From: Lachnospiraceae bacterium
Lineage (GTDB): Bacteria; Bacillota; Clostridia; Lachnospirales; Lachnospiraceae
Reading direction: 5' to 3'
NCBI GenBank assembly: GCA_910576125.1
Contig: CAJTHM010000023.1
Coordinates: 1 to 64,000 of the forward strand
DNA: 64,000 nt
This document shows, in pieces, positions 17,171 to 26,450 of the stretch. Each line of letters begins with the position of its first letter. Position 1 is the stretch's first letter. Both the position numbers and the translations under genes were made by a program. Below the pieces are notes generated by a model, which saw only the letters and a program-made list of their open reading frames with translations, was not told the DNA's origin and did no database searches.

Positions 17171-17584
17171 TTAAATCTGTACTATCTTCACGGGAACCTC
17201 ACCGGCCGTCTCCAGCTCCACGCTTAAGGATAGCTTTCCTCCGAATTTCGTCTTGATGGCGCCGATGCTCTCGCCGTCCACGAATACCTCATAGGCCTTG
17301 TCGTCCGCCAGCCCGATGGTAATCTGCGTGTCCTCGTCCCCCTCTACGATAAATTCCACGCCGTCCGCCTTTTCCGTAAAGTCCAGGACACTGGTGCCCG
17401 GTACGGATTCATAGAGGAAAGAGCCGTTTTTCTCCAGCTTGGTGATTTCCTTAAAAGTCTTTACTTTCAGCAGATCTCCTGCATGCTGGTAATCCTCCAG
17501 CTTAGCCTTTTTCTCCAGCTTATGATTGCCGAAACTGATAGCGCCGTTCGATTCGCTGCGAATCAACTCCTCCACAACTGCCAT
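17171..17584 (-). CDS. Conserved hypothetical protein upstream of radA
   Basis: A 137-aa acidic protein with a helical N-terminus (EELIRSESNGAISFGNHKL) and a beta-rich C-terminus (VEFIVEGDEDTQITIGLAD, YEVFVDGESIGAI, KLSLSVEL). No signal peptide, TM segment or catalytic motif is visible. ATG 17584 has GGAGGG eight bases upstream. It is the first gene of a unit with radA, has its own promoter at 17647-17675 and lies just downstream of clpC. A stress or repair role is only suggested by position. Confidence 0.6.
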   Translation of the reverse strand: MAVVEELIRSESNGAISFGNHKLEKKAKLEDYQHAGDLLKVKTFKEITKLEKNGSFLYESVPGTSVLDFTEKADGVEFIVEGDEDTQITIGLADDKAYEVFVDGESIGAIKTKFGGKLSLSVELETAGEVPVKIVQI

Positions 17585-17646
17585 GTCTAAACCCTCCTGC
17601 ATTTTATCGTATTCCGAAAAGCCAAAAGCAGCTTCATATTATTAGT

Positions 17647-17675
17647 ATAATATAACTTACGGTCTTTTTCTACAA
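17647..17675 (-). promoter_or_regulatory. Sigma-A promoter for the hypothetical-radA unit
   Basis: Minus strand: TTGTAG (17675-17670), 17 bases, TATTAT (17652-17647). It lies between the clpC stop and the start at 17584. Confidence 0.6.
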
Positions 17676-17690
17676 GATTTTATATTTTTT

Positions 17691-20132
17691 TCAGTCTTTG
17701 ACTGTGAAAGTGACCTTTCCGTTCTTGAAACCCACGGACACCGTATCCCCCGGCTGCACATGCTTTAAGAGGATTTCCTCCGCCAGCGCGTCCTCCACCA
17801 CGGACTGGATAGCGCGCTTCAGGGGCCTGGCGCCCATCTTGGCATCCGAGTATTTCTCCACCAGATGCTCTTTCAGGGCGCTTGTCAGGGTCAGCCTGAT
17901 ATCCATCTGTGCCTCACAGCGGTCATGGAGATTGGAGGAGAGCAGGCCTACGATATCTTTCATGTTCTCCTTGTTCAGCTGATGGAAGACAATGATGTCG
18001 TCTATTCGGTTGATGAACTCCGGTTTGAAGCTGCGCTTCACCTCCTCCATGACTCCCGACTTCATGCGCTCATAGTCCCGCTTCGCGTCGCTCACAGCCG
18101 CAAATCCCAGATTCTTGGGATCCACGATGCGCTGGGCGCCCGCGTTGGAGGTCATGATCAGAACCGTATTCTTGAAGCTCACCTTTCTGCCCTTGGAATC
18201 CGTGATGTGTCCGTCGTCCAGTATCTGCAGCAGGATGTTAAATACATCCGGGTGCGCTTTCTCAATCTCGTCGAACAGCACCACGGAATAGGGATTGCGC
18301 CTTACTTTCTCGGAGAGCTGTCCGCCCTCGTCAAAGCCCACATAGCCGGGCGGGGAGCCTATCATCTTGGAGACCGAATGCCCCTCCATATACTCCGACA
18401 TATCCACGCGGATGATTGCCTCCTCCGTGCCGAACACGGCTTCCGCCAGCGCCTTGGAAAGCTCTGTCTTGCCCACGCCGGTAGGCCCCAGAAACAGGAA
18501 GGATCCTATGGGGCGTCTGGGGTCCTTGAGGCCTACGCGCCCCCTGCGCATGGCCCTGGCCACAGCCACTACGGCCTCCTCCTGGCCGATGACACGCTTG
18601 TGCAGGATGCTCTCCAGCTTCAGGAGCCTGTCGCTCTCTTTCTGGGCCAGCTTCTGCACCGGTATTTTCGTCCACATGGCCACCACAGCGGCGATTTCAT
18701 CCTCCCCTATGGCACATTTCCTATTGCTGTCCTGACTCTCCGCGCGCTTCTTCATACGCTGGAACTTCTTGACCAGCTCATCCTGTTTGTTTTTGATTTC
18801 CACCGCCTGGGCGAAAGCCTCCATGCGGACGGAGCGCTCAATCTGCTGATCCATCTTTTTAATCTGTTCCAGAAGCTCCTTCTGCTTATCCGGCATATCC
18901 ACGGCCCTGAGCCTTGCGCTGGCCGCCGCCTCGTCTATCAGGTCGATGGCTTTGTCGGGCAGATTCCTGTCATTGATATAGCGGTTGGAAAGCCTCACCG
19001 CAGCTTCCACTGCCGCCGGCGTGATAATCACCTTATGGTGCTCCTCATATTTTCCCTTGATGCCCTCCAGAATGCGGATGGCCTCCTCCTCCGCAGGCTC
19101 CTCCACATTCACCGGCTGGAAACGCCTCTCCAGGGCCGCGTCTTTCTCGATATATTTACGGTACTCCGCAATGGTGGTGGCGCCAATCATCTGGAGCTCG
19201 CCCCTGGCCAGAGACGGCTTCAGGATGTTGGAGGCATCGATTGCCCCCTCCGCCCCGCCTGCCCCGATCAGCGTGTGCAGCTCGTCCATAAACAGGATGA
19301 CATTCCCGTCTTCTATCACTTCCCGAATGACCCGCTTGATGCGCTCCTCGAATTCGCCCCGGTATTTGCTCCCGGCCACCATGCCGGACAGGTCCAGGGT
19401 CAGCAGCCTCTTTCCACGCACAGTGGCGGGAACTTTCCCCTCCACGATCTGCTGGGCAAGGCCCTCCACCACCGCGGTCTTTCCCACACCGGGCTCCCCG
19501 ATCAGGCAGGGATTGTTCTTGGTGCGGCGGCTCAGAATCTGAATCAGGCGGCGGATTTCATCCTCCCTGCCGATGCAGGGGTCAAGCTGCCCCTCCCTGG
19601 CCAGATCCGTCAGATCCCTGCTGTACTGGTCCAGCGTAGACGGGCGGCCCCTTCCGGGCATGCGCCGTCCCAGATCCTCCTTATAGAGATTGCCGTCCTG
19701 TCCGATGGCGATCAGGGTATCCGCATACAGCTTCTGCACATTGGCTCCGAGGGTGTTCAGAAGACGGACCGCCACATTCTCGCCCTCCTTGATAATCGCC
19801 AGCAGCAGATGCTCCGTTCCGGTCTCTTTCTGGCCGAACCGCTCCGCCTGTCTGTGGGCCTCCTCCAGAATCTTCCTTGCCCTGGGGGAATACCCTCCCC
19901 TCTCTTTTAATCCCGTGCCGCCGTCAAAGGCGATCAGTTCCTGAATCATGTCTATGACCTGCTGCAGTTCAATGTGATTATCCGTCAGAACTTTGTGCGC
20001 CACGCCGGTCTGTTCTTTCAGCAGTCCTGCCAGGATATGCTCAGTCCCCACGTACCCCTGCTTCAGACGGCTGGCAAATTTGGACGCGTGGGCCAATGCC
20101 TCCTGCGCCCTGTCTGTAAACTGTGAACTCAT
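17691..20132 (-). CDS. clpC: Clp protease ATP-binding subunit ClpC
   Basis: An 813-aa HSP100 AAA+ unfoldase. Two N-terminal Clp repeats (about 1-145) are followed by the first ATPase domain with GEPGVGKTAVVEG and LHTLIGAGGAEG, a middle region (about 415-480) with charged helices typical of ClpC, and a second ATPase domain with GPTGVGKTELSKAL and the sensor block DEIEKAHPDVFN. It feeds unfolded proteins to ClpP in the cytoplasm. Bacillus places clpC after ctsR-mcsA-mcsB; here a GntR-type regulator takes that position, 52 bases upstream, and no mcsA/mcsB is present. Confidence 0.95.
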   Translation of the reverse strand: MSSQFTDRAQEALAHASKFASRLKQGYVGTEHILAGLLKEQTGVAHKVLTDNHIELQQVIDMIQELIAFDGGTGLKERGGYSPRARKILEEAHRQAERFGQKETGTEHLLLAIIKEGENVAVRLLNTLGANVQKLYADTLIAIGQDGNLYKEDLGRRMPGRGRPSTLDQYSRDLTDLAREGQLDPCIGREDEIRRLIQILSRRTKNNPCLIGEPGVGKTAVVEGLAQQIVEGKVPATVRGKRLLTLDLSGMVAGSKYRGEFEERIKRVIREVIEDGNVILFMDELHTLIGAGGAEGAIDASNILKPSLARGELQMIGATTIAEYRKYIEKDAALERRFQPVNVEEPAEEEAIRILEGIKGKYEEHHKVIITPAAVEAAVRLSNRYINDRNLPDKAIDLIDEAAASARLRAVDMPDKQKELLEQIKKMDQQIERSVRMEAFAQAVEIKNKQDELVKKFQRMKKRAESQDSNRKCAIGEDEIAAVVAMWTKIPVQKLAQKESDRLLKLESILHKRVIGQEEAVVAVARAMRRGRVGLKDPRRPIGSFLFLGPTGVGKTELSKALAEAVFGTEEAIIRVDMSEYMEGHSVSKMIGSPPGYVGFDEGGQLSEKVRRNPYSVVLFDEIEKAHPDVFNILLQILDDGHITDSKGRKVSFKNTVLIMTSNAGAQRIVDPKNLGFAAVSDAKRDYERMKSGVMEEVKRSFKPEFINRIDDIIVFHQLNKENMKDIVGLLSSNLHDRCEAQMDIRLTLTSALKEHLVEKYSDAKMGARPLKRAIQSVVEDALAEEILLKHVQPGDTVSVGFKNGKVTFTVKD

Positions 20133-20184
20133 CTCATTCCTCTTTTCTACTCAATCATTTCCCGGGAATCGTCCGCATTCCCTG

Positions 20185-20553
20185 CTATGCATAATCTTCG
20201 TAAATCTCCTCAATCAATTCATGAATCTCTTCTTTCGAAATATTTTTGCAGCTGCCCTTTGCCAGAATGACCTGCAGCTCCTTCTTCAGTATCTCGAGCG
20301 TCTCACAGCGGTCCGCGTCTATGGCGATTACCGCCCCTCTCCTGCGGTCCACCTTGACATATCCCTCCTGCTTCAGGACGGTATACGCCTTGTTCACCGT
20401 GTGCATATTGATTCCGATGGAATCCGCCAGCTGGCGGACGCTGGGCAGAGGATCCCCCTCTCTGAAGCGTGAGGTGGCTATGCCCATGATAATCTGGTTG
20501 CACAGCTGCAGATACAATGCTTCCTCACTGTTGAAATCGATTTCAATAATCAT
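20185..20553 (-). CDS. GntR family (YtrA-type) regulator
   Basis: A 122-aa short GntR regulator. The N-terminal winged helix contains LYLQLCNQIIMGIATSRFREG, LPSVRQLADSIGINMHTVNK and YTVLKQEGYV. Only a short C-terminal helical tail follows, as in the YtrA/YhcF subfamily, which often represses its own operon, commonly including ABC transporters. Here it precedes clpC in one unit with a strong sigma-A promoter at 20580-20608. RBS AGGAGG lies seven bases before the ATG. Linking a YtrA-type regulator to clpC is inference from layout. Confidence 0.85.
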   Translation of the reverse strand: MIIEIDFNSEEALYLQLCNQIIMGIATSRFREGDPLPSVRQLADSIGINMHTVNKAYTVLKQEGYVKVDRRRGAVIAIDADRCETLEILKKELQVILAKGSCKNISKEEIHELIEEIYEDYA

Positions 20554-20579
20554 GAACGCCTCCTCTTTTTTCTCCGTTT

Positions 20580-20608
20580 ATCATAAGACAGCAGCCGGGT
20601 GCTGTCAA
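20580..20608 (-). promoter_or_regulatory. Sigma-A promoter of the gntR-clpC unit
   Basis: Minus strand: TTGACA (20608-20603), 17 bases, TATGAT (20585-20580). Near-perfect. The spacer holds the inverted repeat ACAGC...GCTGT, a possible operator. Confidence 0.8.
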
Positions 20609-20675
20609 CCAAAGAAAACGAAATTTTAGAGGTTTTTTAGATATCATACAGGGATTACGTAAAAACCTCCGTATG

Positions 20676-20710
20676 AAAACAGGGAGTATCCTTTTAGAAT
20701 ATTCCCTGTC
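20676..20710 (-). terminator. Terminator after SH3 membrane protein
   Basis: Arms AACAGGGAGTAT and ATATTCCCTGT pair around a CCTTTTAGA-type loop. On the minus strand TTTTC follows. It marks the end of the pur operon extension. Confidence 0.65.
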
Positions 20711-20734
20711 TTGGAGCCTCTTTATATCCGCGGG

Positions 20735-22249
20735 TTATTCTTCATCCCCATCGTAATTCAGGAATTCAAACTCGAACTCATCGTCATCTGCCATGAAATT
20801 CTTCGGCTGTGCCTTCTGGGCGCCCTGTACGGGCCTGGCTCCCTGGGGCGCTTTGGGCTGGGGACCCTCTGTTCTCCTTGCGCCCTGGGGTGCCCCTATC
20901 GGACGCTGGCCCTGTGTGCCTCCGGTGCGCGGGGCAGCTCCCGTGCCGCGATGGCCCTGGGCGCCGCCGACAGGGCGCGTGCCCTGTGCAGGGCGCTGCC
21001 CCTGTACGCTGCCGGCAGGACGTGTGCCTGCGCTGCGGCCTGCCGCCCGCTGGCCCTGTATGCCGCTGCTCCCCCTTGCTTCCGGCCCGGCGATGCGCTG
21101 ACCGGCAGCGGCTGCCGGTTTCTGGCCTGCAGATCCCGCAGGCCGCTCGGCAGGTCGCGGCCCTGCCGTCCTGGGCGGCTGGTCCTTAGGGCCTACCGTG
21201 TGCATGGCCGGCTTCTGCTTGCCGGAATTTCCGGAAGCATTCTTTCTGCGCAGGGTCTCGTTCTCTACTTCGTTAAAGTACGCGGAATCCATCATATCCC
21301 GAATCTTGAAGACCAGGAAAGCAATGCCTGCCACCGCTGCCACCAATAAAAATACCAACACGATGATGATGATTTTCTGGCTCTTTACCTTTGCCTCGCT
21401 GTCAAAATACATCTGTGCATTATTCTGGAGGCCGCTCATCAGTTTCTCGACGGAATAGCCATTTCCGGGGTCTTCCACATTGTCCACCAGCAGCCATTCT
21501 CCGTTATTCTGCACAAGCTTATACCGTTCCGGTTCAGGCTCCTGCGTGGGTTCGGGAGACGTCTCATTGCCCGCAGGCTCCTGCCCCAGCGGAACCAAAT
21601 CGGCTGACAGCCTGCAGGCATCCGCCAGAAGAAAGCCCTCCACCTGTGTCTCGCCGGAAATATAATTTGCCTGATACCATGTGGTGCCTTCCGCGTCCGT
21701 CACATAGCCCGTGACCGTGACCGCAGTCTCTCCCGGCACTGTCCCAAGGACTCCTCCGGCCAGGGAAGCCGAGTCGCGTATCTCCACGCCCTCTCCCTCT
21801 ATGGTGGCGCTGACAGGATTCACCTGAGTCACCTCAACAGGCGGCGCGCTCTCACCGCCCCCGGCATTCTCACCGTCCCCGGCGTTTTCTCCGCCTCCGT
21901 CTCCCACAGTGCCGGCAGGAATATCTCCCGACACCTCCACGAGATCGGCACGGACAAAGCCTGTGGTAGTATCATTCACCTGCACCTGATACCATGTATA
22001 GCCGTCCGCGCCCTGTGTCTGTCCCAGAACGCTCAATACCTTATCTTTCTCAGCGCCTCCCACCATGGTGCTCGCGGTGTCCGCGCTCGCCCTGATTTTC
22101 GCGCCGTTGGGCGCCGTGACCTTAGCCTGTCCCGCAGCGTATCCTGTCAGCGAAGCCATGCAGAATCCTGTGGCGAATATGCCGATTGCCAGCAGGAACG
22201 CCAGTATGCCTCCCCGCATTCTTCCTCTCAACCCGTTTGCTTTTCTCAT
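20735..22249 (-). CDS. SH3-domain membrane protein with Pro/Arg/Gly-rich tail
   Basis: A 504-aa protein. A signal/TM segment lies at about residues 12-35. Two bacterial SH3-type domains follow: about 42-100 (GAKIRASADTASTMVGG and YTWYQVQVNDTTTGFV) and about 135-200 (GVEIRDSASLAGGVLG and TTWYQANYI). A second TM helix is at about 289-312. The tail from about 360 to 485 is highly repetitive in Gly, Gln, Arg, Pro and Ala, and the last residues are acidic. SH3b domains usually bind cell-wall peptides. The tail would be cytoplasmic and disordered. ATG 22249 has GAGG four bases upstream. It follows the zinc-ribbon HTH gene by 19 bases. Confidence 0.7.
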   Translation of the reverse strand: MRKANGLRGRMRGGILAFLLAIGIFATGFCMASLTGYAAGQAKVTAPNGAKIRASADTASTMVGGAEKDKVLSVLGQTQGADGYTWYQVQVNDTTTGFVRADLVEVSGDIPAGTVGDGGGENAGDGENAGGGESAPPVEVTQVNPVSATIEGEGVEIRDSASLAGGVLGTVPGETAVTVTGYVTDAEGTTWYQANYISGETQVEGFLLADACRLSADLVPLGQEPAGNETSPEPTQEPEPERYKLVQNNGEWLLVDNVEDPGNGYSVEKLMSGLQNNAQMYFDSEAKVKSQKIIIIVLVFLLVAAVAGIAFLVFKIRDMMDSAYFNEVENETLRRKNASGNSGKQKPAMHTVGPKDQPPRTAGPRPAERPAGSAGQKPAAAAGQRIAGPEARGSSGIQGQRAAGRSAGTRPAGSVQGQRPAQGTRPVGGAQGHRGTGAAPRTGGTQGQRPIGAPQGARRTEGPQPKAPQGARPVQGAQKAQPKNFMADDDEFEFEFLNYDGDEE

Positions 22250-22268
22250 GTGTCCTCTTCTCCTTGCT

Positions 22269-22721
22269 TTAATCGTCTCTGGTGAATCTCCTCTGGCCCT
22301 CCTCAGACTTCTGCTCCAGTCCAAAGCCCTGAACCGCCTTGTGCAGCAGTTCCCTCTGCTTTTCCTCCAGATTGCGGTGCGCCTTAATCTCGCATTCAGG
22401 ACAATATTGTCCGGAACGAATCTGCTTTCCGCATAGTTCACATCGCAGGAACACATTGGACCCTTCCGTTATCTCTATCCTGCCGTCTTTCAGGAGACGC
22501 CTTATCGTGCGCTGGGATACTCCTATGGCCTGCTCTATCTGCGCTGCCGTAGCTCCCTTATTAGTCTCAATGTAGCATCTCACCTTTCCATAGTCATCGT
22601 AATCCACTGCGCCGCAGTCCTCACAATGATACTCGCCCACTCCCTTAAAAACCATTACACCGCCGCATTTCTTACATACCTGCGGAATATTATACATATC
22701 TAACGATCCCAGAACACTCAT
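22269..22721 (-). CDS. Zinc-ribbon / HTH protein
   Basis: A 150-aa protein with an N-terminal zinc ribbon (CKKCGG...CEDCG), a central winged-helix-like HTH (TAAQIEQAIGVSQRTIRRLLKDG) and a second zinc ribbon (CELCGKQIRSGQYCPEC), then a charged helix. The HTH resembles the DeoR/MerR-like helices of the flagellar-operon protein family (YvyF-like), but this assignment is tentative. GGAGG lies upstream of the ATG. It is 39 bases downstream of purD and likely in the same transcript, with no evident functional link to purines. Confidence 0.65.
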   Translation of the reverse strand: MSVLGSLDMYNIPQVCKKCGGVMVFKGVGEYHCEDCGAVDYDDYGKVRCYIETNKGATAAQIEQAIGVSQRTIRRLLKDGRIEITEGSNVFLRCELCGKQIRSGQYCPECEIKAHRNLEEKQRELLHKAVQGFGLEQKSEEGQRRFTRDD

Positions 22722-22760
22722 ATGTAAACACCTCCATTCTCTTGAGAAGATTGCCTGTCG

Positions 22761-24038
22761 TCATGCTTCCTCGATTGCTTTTCCAATGTCCCTGCGCATA
22801 TACTTGTTGGCAAAATCAACCCACTCAGTGGCCTCATATGCCTTGCGGCGCGCTTCCGCCAGGGTATCTGCCTTTGCCGTCACGCCCAGCACCCGGCCTC
22901 CGTTCGTCACCACGCGGCCCTGCTCATCCAGCCTGCTCCCCGCATGGAAACAGTAATAATCGCCTTTCCCCCCGAACCGTTCAAGGCCTGTGATTTCAAA
23001 TCCTTTCTTATAGGAAACCGGATAGCCGTCCGAGGCGAGCACCACGCACACAGCCGCATTGTCCTCAAACTCTAAGTCTATTTTATCCAGATTTCCGTCG
23101 ATGCATGCATCCACCACATCCAGAATATCATTCTTCATCCTGCAGAGCACCACCTGTGTCTCAGGGTCTCCGAACCTGGCATTGTACTCCAGCACTCTGG
23201 GCCCCTCGGAAGTCAGTATCAGTCCAAAAAAGATGACTCCCTTGAACTCTCTGCCCTCGGCCGCCATGGCGTCCACAGTGGGCTGGTAAATATATCTGCG
23301 GCAGTATTCATCCACCTCCCGTGTGTAGAAAGGACTGGGCGAAAAGCAGCCCATGCCGCCGGTGTTGGGGCCCTTGTCCCCATCTCCCGCCCGCTTGTGA
23401 TCCTGGGCAGAAGTCATGGTCCTGACAGTCTTTCCGTCCACGAAAGCCAGCACGGACACCTCTCTGCCCGTGAGGAATTCCTCCACCACCATCACATTGC
23501 CGGCATCGCCGAAATGCTTCTCCTGCATAATCTCCCGGACGCCCGCCCTTGCCTCTTCCAGGGTATTGCAGATCAGCACGCCCTTTCCCAGGGCCAGCCC
23601 GTCGGCCTTGAGCACAATCGGTAAAGACGCGTGCTCCAGATATGCAAGCGCGTCCTCCGCATTGTCGAAAGTCTCATATCCGGCCGTGGGGATATGGTAT
23701 TTTTTCATCAGATCCTTGGAGAACGCTTTGCTGCCTTCCAGGATGGCCGCACATTTCTTAGGCCCGAATACCCGAAAGCCCGCCTCCTCCAGCACATCCA
23801 CCAGGCCTGCCGCCAGCGGATCGTCCGGCGCTACGAACACCAGATCTATCTCTTTCTCCTTTGCGTAGGAGACAATCCTGTCAAACTCCATGACACCGAT
23901 GGACGGCTCGCATTCCGCGATCTGCGCAATCCCCGCGTTGCCGGGGACACAATAAAGCGCGTCCAGCCTGCTGCTTTTCTTCATGCTGACCGCGATTGCA
24001 TGCTCCCGTCCGCCTCCGCCTACAATCAAAACTCTCAT
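22761..24038 (-). CDS. purD: Phosphoribosylamine-glycine ligase (GAR synthetase)
   Basis: A 425-aa ATP-grasp ligase joining glycine to phosphoribosylamine, step two of purine synthesis. The N-terminus has the nucleotide-binding VLIVGGGGREHAI; the ATP-grasp core has VVEEFLTGREVSVLAF, NTGGMGCFSP and LEYNARFGDPETQ. Length and start (ATG 24038) fit the family. It follows purN after 68 bases in the order purE-purM-purN-purD. Confidence 0.95.
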   Translation of the reverse strand: MRVLIVGGGGREHAIAVSMKKSSRLDALYCVPGNAGIAQIAECEPSIGVMEFDRIVSYAKEKEIDLVFVAPDDPLAAGLVDVLEEAGFRVFGPKKCAAILEGSKAFSKDLMKKYHIPTAGYETFDNAEDALAYLEHASLPIVLKADGLALGKGVLICNTLEEARAGVREIMQEKHFGDAGNVMVVEEFLTGREVSVLAFVDGKTVRTMTSAQDHKRAGDGDKGPNTGGMGCFSPSPFYTREVDEYCRRYIYQPTVDAMAAEGREFKGVIFFGLILTSEGPRVLEYNARFGDPETQVVLCRMKNDILDVVDACIDGNLDKIDLEFEDNAAVCVVLASDGYPVSYKKGFEITGLERFGGKGDYYCFHAGSRLDEQGRVVTNGGRVLGVTAKADTLAEARRKAYEATEWVDFANKYMRRDIGKAIEEA

Positions 24039-24106
24039 GCCGCACCTCTTTCCTCTATCCTTTCAAACGCCTGCGCGGCCTGTCTTTCGGCAGGCTCTGG
24101 CATTTC

Positions 24107-24733
24107 CTATTTCAGCTTTCTGACCTTGTTGTCAATTATCCGCAATCTTCCATTCGCTATATCGTCTATAGCCTGTGGAAGCAGAATCCATTCCGCCTGC
24201 TCCATCACGCGCTGCTGCAGAATCTCCGGGGTGTCGCCGTCCTCTATATACACTGCCTTCTGGGCGATGATCGGGCCCTCATCCATGCCCTCATTGACAA
24301 AATGCACCGTGGCCCCTGTGACCTTCACCCCGCGCTCCAGCACTTTTTCATGCACTTTCAGCCCATAGTATCCCACTCCGCAGAAAGAGGGAATCAGGGA
24401 CGGGTGGATATTGACGATTCTGCCGTCAAAGGCCTCCACCATCTGAGGCGGAATCCGCACCAGGAATCCGGCCAGCACAATCAGATCCGGTGAAAGCTCC
24501 TTCATCTTATTGGTAAAGTCCTCGTCAAAGGCCTCTCTGCGGGGATATTGCCTGGGAGAAATCACCTTTGCCTCTATCCCCCGATTCCTCGCCCGGTCCA
24601 GCGCCTTTGCGCCCCCATTGTTGCTGATGACCGCCAACACCTCCGTATTGGTAATCGTTCCGTTTTCAATGGCATCCAGGATGGCCTGCAGATTGGTGCC
24701 GCCCCCGGACACGCACACTACGATTTTCAGCAT
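24107..24733 (-). CDS. purN: GAR transformylase
   Basis: A 208-aa formyltransferase that uses 10-formyl-THF to formylate GAR. It opens with LKIVVCVSGGGTNLQAI, and contains VLAGFLVRIPP and the active-site block IVNIHPSLIPSFCG; the Asp late in the chain follows in VNEGMDEGPII. The start ATG 24733 overlaps the end of purM by seven bases, so translation is coupled. Frames extending upstream to 24814 lie inside purM and are not used. Confidence 0.95.
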   Translation of the reverse strand: MLKIVVCVSGGGTNLQAILDAIENGTITNTEVLAVISNNGGAKALDRARNRGIEAKVISPRQYPRREAFDEDFTNKMKELSPDLIVLAGFLVRIPPQMVEAFDGRIVNIHPSLIPSFCGVGYYGLKVHEKVLERGVKVTGATVHFVNEGMDEGPIIAQKAVYIEDGDTPEILQQRVMEQAEWILLPQAIDDIANGRLRIIDNKVRKLK

Positions 24734-25752
24734 ATGTCCACTCCCTTTTCCCCGGCAGCGCAGCGGCCCACCACATAGGGCGTCTCGCCTGCGGCCCGGA
24801 TGGCCTCCAGACATTTGTCCCTGTCATCAGGCGCTACCGCCAGCACCATGCCCAGCCCCATATTATAGGTACTGTACATCATCTGCTCTTCGATATCCCC
24901 TTTCTTGGCAAGGAGGCGGAAAATGGCAGGCACTTCATAGCTGTCTTTCTCCACTGCCGCGCGGATGCCCTCCGGCAGCATTCTGGGGATGTTCTCATAA
25001 AAGCCGCCGCCTGTGATATGGCTGCAGCCCTTTATCCGTAGCCCTGCGTCCTTGACGGACTTCAGGGCTTTCACATAAATCTTCGTGGGTGTCAGCAGCG
25101 TCTCTCCCAATGTGCCGCCCAGCTCCTCATAATATGTATCCAGACTCTCCCTGGTCATCTCGAACACTTTCCGCACCAGCGAAAAGCCGTTGGAATGTAC
25201 ACCGGAAGACGCTATTCCGATAAGCAGGTCGCCCTCCTTGATCTGCTCTCCCGTGATCAGATTTCTCTCATCCGCCAGGCCTACCGCAAAGCCTGCCAGG
25301 TCGTATTCCTCCTCAGGCATCATGCCCGGATGCTCCGCCGTCTCGCCCCCGATCAGAGCCGCCCCGGCCTGCCTGCAGCCCTCTGCCACGCCCTTTACGA
25401 TTGCTGCGATTTTCTCCGGGACATTCTTGCCGCAGGCAATGTAATCCAGGAAAAACAACGGCTCTCCGCCGGCGCAGGCCACATCGTTCACGCACATGGC
25501 GACGCAGTCGATGCCGATTGTATCGTGCCTGTCCATCAGGAACGCCAGCTTCAGCTTCGTGCCCACGCCGTCCGTGCCGGACAGCAGCACAGGCTTCTCC
25601 ATGCCCCTCGCGGCCTCCATGGAGAACGCTCCGGAAAAGCCGCCGATGCCGCCCAGCACTTCCGGCCGCATGGTCGCCTTCACGTCTGCTTTCATCAGCT
25701 CCACAGACCGATAGCCTGCCTCAATATCCACACCCGCTTTTTTATAATCCAT
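24727..25752 (-). CDS. purM: Phosphoribosylformylglycinamidine cyclo-ligase (AIR synthetase)
   Basis: A 341-aa enzyme closing the imidazole ring: FGAM plus ATP to AIR. It belongs to the PurM/PurL superfamily. Recognisable blocks are the start YKKAGVDIEAGYRSVELMK, PVLLSGTDGVGTKLKLAF, NDVACAGGEPLFFLDYIACG, and GGETAEHPGMM. Full length. It lies 67 bases after purE and overlaps purN. Confidence 0.95.
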   Translation of the reverse strand: MDYKKAGVDIEAGYRSVELMKADVKATMRPEVLGGIGGFSGAFSMEAARGMEKPVLLSGTDGVGTKLKLAFLMDRHDTIGIDCVAMCVNDVACAGGEPLFFLDYIACGKNVPEKIAAIVKGVAEGCRQAGAALIGGETAEHPGMMPEEEYDLAGFAVGLADERNLITGEQIKEGDLLIGIASSGVHSNGFSLVRKVFEMTRESLDTYYEELGGTLGETLLTPTKIYVKALKSVKDAGLRIKGCSHITGGGFYENIPRMLPEGIRAAVEKDSYEVPAIFRLLAKKGDIEEQMMYSTYNMGLGMVLAVAPDDRDKCLEAIRAAGETPYVVGRCAAGEKGVDIC

Positions 25753-25819
25753 ATTCAGCCTCCTACTCGTCCTGCCGGGCCTCTGTCCGCAGGAATTTTC
25801 CGTTTCTGTAAGCTCCGCC

Positions 25820-26365
25820 TTATTTCTTCTGCCCTGCCAGATAAGTCTTGTATCCCTGCTCCTGCAGTTTCGCGTCCTTGGCCTCCACCTGGTCTTTCAG
25901 CTTTGCGCTGTAGTCTTTCAGCTTCTGCAAAAGAGCGGCATCCGAAGTGGCCAGAATCTTCGCGGCCAGGAGCCCCGCATTGACGCCGCCGTTAATGGCC
26001 ACCGTGGCCACGGGAATGCCTGAGGGCATCTGCACGATGGAGTACAGGGAATCCCGCCCTCCCAGAGAGGAGGTGTGCATGGGAATCCCTATGACCGGCA
26101 TGGGGAAAATCGCCGCGCACATACCCGGCAGATGGGCCGCCATACCGGCTCCCGCGATAATCACCTTGAACCCCTTTTCCTCAGCGCTCTTCGCATATTC
26201 AAAAAATACATCCGGCTCCCTGTGGGCGCTGATAATCGCCATCTCATAGGGGATGCCCAGCTCCTCCAGGATGTCCGCCGCTTTCGCCATGACAGGCATG
26301 TCGGAATCGCTTCCCATCACAATGCCGACCTTCGGCATATCTGTCTTATTCTGTATCTCTCCCAT
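25820..26365 (-). CDS. purE: N5-CAIR mutase
   Basis: A 181-aa class I PurE, which moves the carboxyl group of N5-CAIR to give CAIR. Key blocks are VGIVMGSDSDMPVM, ISAHREPD with the catalytic His, and IAGAGMAAHLPGM. ATG 26365 has AAGGAGG six bases upstream. It is the first gene of the purE-purM-purN-purD operon, with a sigma-A promoter at 26400-26428. The C-terminal ~20 residues, Lys/Gln-rich, are somewhat longer than in short family members. No purK is in the window. Confidence 0.95.
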   Translation of the reverse strand: MGEIQNKTDMPKVGIVMGSDSDMPVMAKAADILEELGIPYEMAIISAHREPDVFFEYAKSAEEKGFKVIIAGAGMAAHLPGMCAAIFPMPVIGIPMHTSSLGGRDSLYSIVQMPSGIPVATVAINGGVNAGLLAAKILATSDAALLQKLKDYSAKLKDQVEAKDAKLQEQGYKTYLAGQKK

Positions 26366-26399
26366 ATATTCCTCCTTAAGGACTCTGCCTTTCTTTTTA

Positions 26400-26428
26400 A
26401 GTTTACTAAAGATTAGCTTTCCGTGCAA
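26400..26428 (-). promoter_or_regulatory. Sigma-A promoter of purEMND
   Basis: Minus strand: TTGCAC (26428-26423), 17 bases, TAAACT (26405-26400), 35 bases upstream of purE. No purine riboswitch fold was seen in the short leader. Confidence 0.65.
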
Positions 26429-26450
26429 CCACTATTTTCCGAAATACATG

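Noticed and set aside
17865..19910. 681-codon plus-strand frame opposite clpC
   Set aside because: A shadow of the high-GC clpC gene with no start site and no domain.
26366..26450. Purine riboswitch upstream of purE
   Set aside because: The leader after the promoter is only about 30 bases and shows no three-way junction.
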